NCBI GenBank assembly: GCA_013076295.1 | Contig: RQOL01000426.1 | Coordinates: 1-64,000, forward strand | Source of the DNA: Sanderia malayensis | Lineage: Eukaryota > Cnidaria > Scyphozoa > Semaeostomeae > Pelagiidae | Reading direction: 5' to 3' | Length of the DNA stretch: 64,000 bases | In this document: one piece after another, positions 55,901 to 64,000 of the stretch | Layout of the letters: the number at the start of each line of letters is the position of its first letter | How positions within the stretch are numbered: position 1 is the stretch's first letter | Made by a program: the position numbers and the translations under genes | Notes under the pieces: generated by a model | Databases searched by the model: none | The model's input: the letters and a program-made list of their open reading frames with translations, nothing else | Told to the model about the DNA's origin: nothing

Positions 55901-56782
55901 CAAGAAGCACACGATGCACTGGACAACGTAATTCTGCCACAACAGATATGCACTTCGTCTAAAGAAGACATGCTGAACTTTATTTTTCCCAGGCCGAACA
56001 CACCAGATTCACACCTAATGATGGATCCTGTAACAATGTCTGAACGCTGTTGTCTGACTCCAAAGAATGACTTATCGCATCAAGTAAACGACTTAATTCT
56101 GGACAGACTTCAAACAGCCGAAAGAACTTACTACAGCACAGACAGTGTTGTCACAGACGATCCAGATGAGGAAGAGGCCTACCCCATTGAATTTCTCAAC
56201 CAACTCACTCCGAATGGAATGCCGTTGCACAGACTTAAACTCAAGGTAGGAAGAGTACAATATTTCATCCTATTAACATTAAATTATTATTGCAAAGGTA
56301 GTGCACCATAAAAAAGCCGTCATTAATCACAATAATATTCATTGCATTAGGTTGGTGCAACGATCATTCTTCTGCGGAATCTCAATCCAAAGAAAGGTCT
56401 TTGCAACGGAACAAGACTCATAGTTCGGCATCTCCGACGTCACGTGATTACGGCAGAGATCATTACGAAGGAGCACAGAGGACAACGGGTCATGATTCCC
56501 AAGATCACAGTCTCCACTCAGGACACGGAAATGCCGTTCAAAATGAAACGCCGACAGTTTCCAGTCAGACTTGCATACTGCTTGACAATCAACAAGGCAC
56601 AGGGGCAATCCCTGAGGTATGTTGGTTTGTACTTACCTGAGCCCGTGTTCACACATGGTCAGTTATATGTGGCCATGTCAAGAGCAACATCATTTAACGG
56701 GCTAAAGTATTCCTCCCAGAGGAAACACACAGGAAAACAAAGAACATTGTTTTCCAAGAAGTCCTGTAAAGCTTCATCCTAG
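52953..56782 (+). pseudogene. Rep/PIF1 helicase of H4, N-terminus missing, about eight frameshifts
   Basis: Exons about 52961-53646, 53807-55058, 55216-56245 and 56351-56782, with the same introns as H3. Single-base losses near 53407, 54241, 54395, 54571, 55015, 55048, 55360 (just before Walker A) and 56707. HUH His-Ala-His at 53590-53598 is followed by Lys where H1 and H3 have Met. Helicase motifs from WDEASM to DPDEEEAYP are open in one frame. Nearly all breaks are one-base deletions in short runs. Confidence 0.92.
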
Positions 56783-56918
56783 AGCGACCATCTGCACAGT
56801 TGCTCTACAGAGGGCTGCCTACCAAAACGCACATACACACATTCAAGGGTACGGGTATTGTGTGTCAACGCAGATCACGTCGCACATAAGTGTGATGTAC
56901 AGCCGTTACTGGCACCTT

Positions 56919-56940
56919 TCTAGAATGCATTCATTCTAGA
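56919..56940 (+). terminator. Hairpin downstream of helicase (H4)
   Basis: Identical to the H3 hairpin. Confidence 0.35.
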
Positions 56941-57940
56941 TAACACTGATCTGCGGAGACCAACTGGACATTACACCCTCCACATGTCCAGGGGTGACTG
57001 CACCACACACAGCAGTCGGCACAGTCCTGAATCCTGCGTAGCGCCCGATTATTAAGAGTTATGCGTTGCCATTTTCTCCGATATTGCCTATGGGAAAGTG
57101 GATTTCCTTACTCTGTGAAAACTGCAAGTTGTCCCTTAAGGATAGTTACTTTTTGCAAAACATCGCACTATCAATAACATCCCCCCCTCTCCTTTTAATA
57201 CATGAACACTTGATCTAAAATCTATAGAGGCCCCTTTGTGTTTACTGTTATATATTTCCAAATTTCAATTGCACTTTTCACCAACAAGGAAAACTCGAAC
57301 AAAGGTTACTCCTTGACGCTGGTGTTCGAGCTTTTAACTAATGTAACGGCAATCTTATTCTTTTTTTTGCTATGTACAAACGTAATCCTCAAAACAAACG
57401 AACGCGGTTATTGAAAGAATACATTCACGCCGTGGCAGAGATGTATGCTTGCTGAGAGTGAAGTGCTATTGAAGAATCCAAATTGAGGTACTGTCATTTT
57501 GCTAAAGACGTCGCTTAACCAATCAATTTTGCAACCTGAACTACGGATTGTATGTATCAATTTTTATGGATATTGACCATTCACCAATTTTAATAGTAGA
57601 CTATATCATGACTCAACCCTTCGCATTCGTACTTCGCATACAATACAAATATCTATCCACGTCCTTTCAAAACATGTTTTTTGTACTGTATTGTATATCT
57701 TTCAGATCTTCCGCATTAATAATAAGGTTTTTAAATTAGCGATTTACGTTTTCAATAGAAGATTGCCAGGACTGTAATTTTATCTATCGTTACAGTTTCA
57801 CTATTCATATATTTCTGTATTTGACCCATGTAAATCTCAATTCAGTAATATCATAACAAAATTTATCGACTTCGTTTTTAATTAGATGCATTTCTCCTAA
57901 TATCATTGAAACGAGGCGAGACTTCTGTCTCCCATTTCAA
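56941..57940 (+). other. H4 tail, proximal part
   Basis: As H3 36615-37640; the MFTVIYFQ frame is broken by one base near 57345. No gene assigned. Confidence 0.35.
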
Positions 57941-57948
57941 ACGCCTTT

Positions 57949-58510
57949 GTGCTGTCTATGTATGATTTTCATCTATGTTATGTCTCATCATCGCACTATT
58001 GTTGCCTGTCGGGTCAAAGTTTCTGTCTGCCAACAAATGGCATCGAGTCGGATTTTGTTGCTCAACTCAATGAAATTATACCTCATAAAGCCTTCCTGGA
58101 TCAAAGGAAACAACTACCTTGCTCTTCACCAAAGGTAAGTCAGGTTCATTTTCATTTTGGACAATCAAACAATGGATATTTAGATATAAGCGAATTTCAT
58201 ACTGAAATGAGAGAAAATAAAGCTCATGTATACCCCTATTGACTTAAAGGAGACAACTACGCTGCTATGAATTTGATATGTTGAATGGAAATCAGGCCAT
58301 TTTTCTACTTTACTCACGGTTTACATATACTTTGTTAGGCCAAAAATCTGGAAATTTTCCAATGTTTTTTCACTACTTTGTTTTGAGAAAGAAGAAGTGT
58401 GCATTGCTCTACCAACATCTTCCTGGGGTTTTTATTTCCGTGAATATAGTTCCTAACCAATTTATTGACTTTGTGGCTGCCTTCTTGTTTTACAAGCAAA
58501 AGCCCACTGA
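57949..58510 (+). CDS. Tail exons A' and B' in H4
   Basis: A' ends at 58134 (CACCAAAG|GTAAGT). B' (about 58388 on) reads KKKCALLYQHLPGVFISVNI..FVAAF then shifts by a lost base near 58484. Confidence 0.42.
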
Positions 58511-59940
58511 TATCCCCATGAACCTGCTCTCAACTTTGTGTTTATCCAAGATGTTTAATGTTTAATTGTTGTGATGTACATGAAGGAAACCAGTGAAAGT
58601 CAAGTTGGACACTTTACTTACTTACAACCTTCCTCATTGCACATGCATTGCATATCTCTTTTGTCTACCACACTCATTAATGCTTTTTCCCTATTTTTTG
58701 TACACATTCATTTAGTCAAAGGCAATGGAAAATTCAATGAATGGTTCAAAGTGTTCTCTTCAAATTATGTCAGGTTGATGCAAGGTATGATGCTCTCTGT
58801 TCCATATGAATCAATTAATGCACCGTGCTTGAAAAGCAGACTGAATAAATAAAGGCTGAATAATATTTCACATTGACTACCATTAAATGTTTTCTTAAAA
58901 TCACTTACAGTATTCTAAACCTGTAGGTACTTAATTCTTCCACATTGTCACTTAATCATGTTCCTTATCAGGCAGATGTGTGTCATAAACTCAGTGTGCC
59001 AGTCACAGACGGCAATGATTTCACAACCATTACATCACAAGATTTTCTCATTTAGTGGGAAGCATACATTGTATCAATAACTGATAGAATCCTCCAATAC
59101 ACTGGACAAAACAAGCTAAGATGGCTCTTACCACAAAAGCAAACATTATTAATGCATTTTAATAATCTATATGTGCATAAATATGTCTTTGTTATCTTAC
59201 TTGAATATTGAGAGTCTTGCATGATAAGTTTCCCATTGTAGATATCTTTTTAACCAGAACCTCATAGTGTATGGTGTCTCCTCTTTCATTCACTGTGGAA
59301 GTCCTTGACAAAGTATTTCTGTTTTTTTTTAATCAACAACATTCCAATTGTATATATCATTGACACTTGCTTACATTTCCAGTATGTAGACACTGTATTA
59401 CATGAACTGTACTACCATCTTACAATGTGTCTTATATCATAAAGAGCTTTTTTACTTTTTTATAAGGAACCTACATGCATAAGGTAGAAAACTTAAGGAA
59501 CGTTTACTACTACAGACCAAATCACTAAGGCATCTTTTAATTTTTAGTATATCAATATTCCGCACTATTCAAAATTAGGAAGCCGGTTCCATTGATTTTC
59601 AGTACTTTTACATTATTTGAAGCTTCTTCATGTGTTAACCTCTTATCTTTTCACATAGCAAAAAATGAATTTGAATGCTTTTCTTGCGTCTCTACTAATT
59701 ATGTCCACCAAATGCCAACTTCAAATTAAACAACTTTTAGAACTACAAAGTGGTCAAAGAGATCTCAAAATAACGAACTTAAACAATTAGGCCCTCAGCA
59801 GCTAGGTCCCTTATAAAAAGAAGCGTGTATTCTCATCGCAATTGTAATTTGTAATTCTAATAGTTATCGCATAATTCAAAGTTTTGTTGCTCTTGAAAAC
59901 TACAATCACAATACCATCAATGCAACACCACGTAATGTCC
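58511..59940 (+). other. H4 mid tail
   Basis: Same content as H3 38188-39640 with a 12-base deletion near 58768 and scattered single-base losses. T6 remnant near 59660 is out of frame. Confidence 0.35.
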
Positions 59941-59949
59941 TGGAGCTAA

Positions 59950-60110
59950 TACTATTATCATCAGATTTTCACGGGAATTTTGGCGTCCTAGCAACAACAA
60001 TAGCGGCGCGAAAATTAAAATTTTTCTTGCGTCATAGAGGACATAGCGTGCGTAAAAATTTTTTTCAACCCACCACAAGAAAAACAACAATTTACGTAAG
60101 TACATGTATT
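59950..60110 (+). promoter_or_regulatory. Promoter-like patch with E2F-like site (H4)
   Basis: GTCCTAGCAAC..GCGGCGCGAAAATT and CAATTTAC|GTAAGTAC near 60096, as H3. Confidence 0.35.
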
Positions 60111-60521
60111 TTTAACGTTGCTTTTACTTTCACATGAAAATACAGGCTATTTATAACTAAACAGCTTTAAAAAAGCTCAAAGTGCTATATTTTATGTCAC
60201 AATTGCCATTGCACTGGATATTATCACAATAACAATTTTATCCTTAACAGGTTCACTTGAACTAGATAAATTTTGTGACTACTGCTACCGTAAGTTCATG
60301 TATTCAGTTCTGCGTTTTCTGCCTGCCTTTAGTCTCTCCTCTTCATTGTAACAAAGATAATTATTATTCATTATCTGCAGAAAATGAAAGTGTGTCATAT
60401 TAATACATTAAAAGTATATATTATTGTAACATCAACAGAACTGTAGTGGCAAATTCAAACAACCGATACCCTTTTAACTCACCTTTCATTGAATGACAAT
60501 ATATTTATATATAGTGTAAAC

Positions 60522-61101
60522 ATGGATAGTGAAAATGAACTTGCCATCAATGATGAGCCTGCAGCAGTTGAGCCTGCAGCAGTTGGGCCTGCAGCAGTTG
60601 AGCCTGCAGCACCTGAAGTACCAAAGGAACCCACAGTGGTTTACTGTGGTGAGGAAACTAAGGTAACATTGACAAATACTTTCATCCATATATTGATAAA
60701 TGTAAATAAATGTTATGCATAGATTATGAAACTGCTTACAAGGAAAAACAATTGTATCCTATGCAAGTCACTGTTTTTAATATATTGTTCTCATATTAAT
60801 CCTAGCTAATCAATTTTACTGACATTGCGTCACTAAAAAGGCAATGTGCCTTCAAGTTCAGTGCCATTAAAAGAGGCACCAAATTTCATTTTGTCAGCAC
60901 CCAAGATGGGCATTTAACAAAGGATGAAATAGCGTAAGTTGCAATGCAATATTTCCATCTCATCTGTGTGTATAACACATTGCTTACTTTCAACTCCTTC
61001 TGTAACAATGTCTTTTTCTCTACAGGAAATCTGAAGAACTAAAAATAAAAATTATAGCAAAAAAAGATTCAAAAAATATAAAAAACCAGAAAAAAAAATA
61101 A
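60522..61101 (+). CDS. Tail gene T3 in H4 (three exons)
   Basis: Exons 60522-60662, 60806-60933 and 61026-61101. Exons 1 and 2 encode the same residues as H3 except one Val/Ile change. In exon 3 one A is missing from a run, so the frame ends early (IIAKKDSKNIKN..). Confidence 0.58.
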
Positions 61102-61339
61102 AGAAAATAAAGTTGAAGAGCACACGAGGTGCATGTGGGCAGATGTGCCCACAAAAGAAATTTTGTCCTTGGTCAGGGGCAGAGACAAAAAATAATTGTA
61201 GTGTTAATGTTTGTCTTTTGTTGGTGTTAATGTTTGTCTTTTGTTGGTTTTCTCTCAATGTTATTTGTTTGTTTTATTTCATTGTAAAATTGTCCATCAT
61301 CCTGATAACAGTGAATAATAATAATATTGTGGAAAATTA

Positions 61340-62040
61340 TAACAACACTATTACCTTTGAAAAACCATGCATTTCGCCAACAAATGTTTGCCACCAACAG
61401 TACCTTTAAACTCTTCTTTCATATGCTGTGACACAAACCCTAAAAATTTGCAACAAATGTATTTCAAAAACCCGTCTTTATAAATGAACTAGATGGCCTT
61501 TCGGAAACGTAATGATCTCCTATAATTCAATACTTACCTGAAGAACAGTCAAAAATTGCCTCCATTAACATGGGGCTACACAAGTTATGCACCACCTAAA
61601 ATGCACGAATAGTACATGTAATAAAATGTAAAAAGAACAGAATCTTATATCATCTTCAAATACAGACAATGTATCACATCTCTAGCATCCGTTTTTCTTA
61701 CATGTGGCCTATTCTCAAGGGATTTTGTCAAATACTATATTTCCTAAAGTCTTATACGCTGGTAAAATGAATCAAAGCCTTCACAGAAATGCTACACGTT
61801 TATTTTCAAGATGTATCTTGAAAGATCGCAATGATATAATACGCTTTGCAAAACCTACTTACCATCGCCATTGACCCTCTCAGGAACAACAAAGATGAGA
61901 GGAAGGACACACTAACAGCATGTTCTTTGTTCAGTTGAGGTTGGGTTGATTGTTAGCCAATCCAGCTCAATCAGATAATTACGTCAAAACGAGGCTGCAT
62001 AACAATAGAATTCGTTGTATGATTTGATTTATGCTATGTT
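61340..62040 (-). pseudogene. Tail antisense gene L in H4
   Basis: Same splice-site set as H3; CRE-like ATTACGTCA and CCAAT motifs near 61958-61985 lie upstream. Confidence 0.35.
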
Positions 62041-62066
62041 TCGTCACGTAGCAATTTTTCATCTCG

Positions 62067-62109
62067 TGCTTATGCTGTCCTAATATTTCATATTAGAACA
62101 GCATAAGCA
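62067..62109. repeat. Near-perfect palindrome in H4 tail
   Basis: Same 20-bp arms and TTC loop as 41765-41807. Confidence 0.85.
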
Positions 62110-63537
62110 TAACATAATTCCAAAATCTTGGATCGCAACGGAACTTGATGCTGAAATAAGACAAATAAACCTGATAGAAACATTTTTTGCCATCGCTGAG
62201 GGGTAAGTAGAATTTACTTTACTTCACCCCATTCAAGTTGACATTTAAACTACATGTTTCTTAGGCCAATTGTATTTCACTCTATCTATTATCTATCTAT
62301 CTCTATTTAATAGTAAAACCAATAAAGTATCACCTCATTACATATACTTTCTTGAGGCCAAAATGACAACTCCGCTTATGTTTCATAGCTTTTATATTTA
62401 ATGTTTTCACAAAGAGTGTTTAATGCTATAGCCACATGTTGCAGTCGCTTCTTTTCACTTTGTGGCTGCCTTCTTGCCTTACCAACAGCCAAGCCCAATA
62501 CTCCTATGAAACTCCTTCACCATGCATTCCCATCCCATTGATGATGATTATGAAGTACTTTTGCTTTGGTTATCCACGGTAACAGGTGCTTATCCTTATG
62601 TTCTATATGATTCAAACTAATGTAAAGCCAATCCCAGCTGTAGATATCTTTGTACTTACTTGATTTAATTTAATAAAGCTTTTTCGTGGCAAATGCATTA
62701 CATGATCTGTTTGTCTGTAATGTCATACTGAACAATATTGATTTCTTTATTTCTTTTATATTGAGATACATTGAATCAACATGAAAGGAAAATTAAACTC
62801 CACAGATTCTCTCTTTATTTAACATTAATATTAAGGAAGGAAACTATTGTTACTTGAGTCAAACTTACTTTTGCTATCAGGGCTTTTAATATATTCTAAA
62901 TAATACGTTACAATACAGTGAAGAAGTCCCAATTGTTATTCCAGTTAAACAAACTCCCTAATTATGAAAGAGCAATTTTTCGCTATCAACTTATTCAGCT
63001 CCCAAGGCTATCTTATCAAATCCAATTATTTTTTACCATCGATAGTAATAAACCAACATGTTAAATACATATAATTTGTCTCTTTCACTTTGTAGATCTA
63101 CTGATGTACATCATTGTACAAATGCAAGTATTGGAGACTTCATACCTATTGATTTGTCAAAGTCCAATGCATCAGTATCATCTTATCATGGAAACAAAAC
63201 CATACCTCTGTAAGTCAACATTAATTTAAATTCTGGATGCTCATCATAGATGTTCCTTTACTGTTTGTATTAGGTTGACAAAGTACCACAGCCAAGTGTC
63301 AATACATGCACTCAACTAATAGCAGCTAATTGTTGTTGTCCCTACAACATAACAAACTTTCATCTTGCATCTTATCTATTATACCATCAGTACGAGGCTT
63401 AACTGATGAAAACGAGGATTTTCAAATGAAAACGAGGCTGATCGCTAAACTAATTCCATGCATGTTAAACACTACAATCGTGACAATAGATAGACAGGGG
63501 AGCGAGGGAGAGCCAAACCACTGTACGTGGGTGGGAA
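62110..63537 (+). other. H4 distal tail, indel-rich
   Basis: Homologous to H3 41808-43195 but with a one-base deletion roughly every 30-50 bases. Retains the FVAAFF region after GTTGCAG near 62443 and the (CTAT)n microsatellite. The frame near 63100-63210 (DFIPIDLSK) is still readable. Confidence 0.45.
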
Positions 63538-63639
63538 AGGGCATGAGCGTAGCGAATGCAGCGCACGAAGTGCGCCAACCACATTAAACTTTTTACTTGA
63601 GGGACTCCGGGAAGCGAGCGTAGCGAGCGCCCCGGCTAG
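63538..63639 (+). other. Helitron RTS of H4
   Basis: Hairpin GCGCACGAAGTGCGC, end GAGCGCCCCGG-CTAG, slightly shortened by base losses. Confidence 0.82.
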
Positions 63640-64000
63640 TCTCTATTATATAATCTACTCGACACGTGACCCGCCGACTGAACAATGCTATTGTTTTTGA
63701 ACAATCGACGTTCGAAAAACAATGGATCAAAGGAATTTCGTTGTATCCATAAAGCTTTTTTTGGGAATAGGGTGCAAATGGTATCAAAATGATCGCTGCA
63801 TTGCGCTGATCACAGTAAAGTATGTGGCTAATTCTACTCCAAACGGTTCGGGAGTTATGGCCCATTTTGTGTTCCGACTTTCTAGAAAGTCCGAGGCGGA
63901 GTTAATGAGATGCAAAACGAGCAGGAGAAGCACGTGTTTTTTTAGTTGAACGGGCGGCAAGTTGCTCGGTTTAACGTGAATACCTGCCGGAAATCAATGT
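63640..64000 (+). mobile_element. Left terminal part of the next Helitron unit, cut by the window end
   Basis: TCTCTATTATATAATCTACTCGACACGTG start; LTS ORF region present but with several lost bases (for example GTTTAACG for GTTTAAACG). Continues past the window. Confidence 0.75.

Larger units (their letters stand above)
52314..63639 (+). mobile_element. Helitron H4 (11.3 kb), near-duplicate of H3 core
   Basis: CTAG at 63636-63639. From about 52830 onward it closely follows H3 from about 32500, including the LTS-Rep fusion (..GTTATATGAAGGACAGCG near 52951). The first 500 bp of LTS is a different subtype from H3. It keeps about 90 bp of tail (near 62457) that H3 lacks. Confidence 0.85.

Noticed and set aside
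1..64000. RPA-like or OTU-type accessory genes known from some Helitrons
   Set aside because: I looked for their characteristic motifs in the tail frames and saw none; the tail proteins remain unassigned.

Overview
The window is eukaryotic, probably animal, AT-rich DNA made almost entirely of Helitron rolling-circle transposons. No cellular housekeeping gene, tRNA or rRNA was recognised. Evidence for a eukaryote: short introns (about 105-160 bp) with GT..AG borders inside the Rep/helicase genes, long microsatellite and 14-bp satellite arrays, a hAT-type MITE, and a multi-exon Helitron Rep-PIF1 helicase. The species cannot be named from the sequence.

Layout. On the minus strand, reading right to left, are a satellite-bearing unit (21194-17484), a full-length 16.8-kb Helitron H1 (17483-655) and the start of another unit (654-1). 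On the plus strand, left to right, are the 3' part of a unit (21195-22257), H2 (22258-31988, Rep/helicase deleted), H3 (31989-43299, best helicase, N-terminus missing), three small satellite-bearing non-autonomous units N1 (43300-46198), N2 (46199-49064) and N3 (49065-52313), H4 (52314-63639, near-copy of the H3 core) and the start of another unit (63640-64000). Almost every unit starts TCT and ends in a GC-rich module finishing CCGG-CTAG. Neighbours abut head to tail as CTAG|TCT with no spacer. The two arrays meet at 21194/21195, where the minus array begins TC directly after a satellite A.

Each unit has a left terminal sequence (LTS, 0.6-1.5 kb) carrying a short conserved ORF with a 5' splice donor. 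It is followed either by a 14-bp satellite (TATTGTAGGGTATG and variants) with GC-rich copies of the 3' end that lack CTAG, or by the Rep/helicase gene and a 7-kb tail. H1 encodes the complete domain order in eight exons (14111-7972, minus): basic N-terminus, Helitron-like N domain, HUH and two-tyrosine Rep motifs, then a PIF1-type helicase. It has at least ten small frameshifts. H3 keeps the catalytic Rep and helicase parts with only two visible breaks. H4 has about eight single-base losses. No copy is intact as sequenced.

The 7-kb tail is shared by H1-H4 and holds several unrecognised small spliced ORFs, on both strands, whose splice sites and reading frames are partly conserved among the copies. 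The clearest is a three-exon gene with an acidic N-terminus, a conserved 43-residue middle and a lysine-rich end. These may be captured host exons or accessory genes of the element. Many small indels, especially after about 62 kb, look like uncorrected long-read deletions, so some frameshifts may not be biological.
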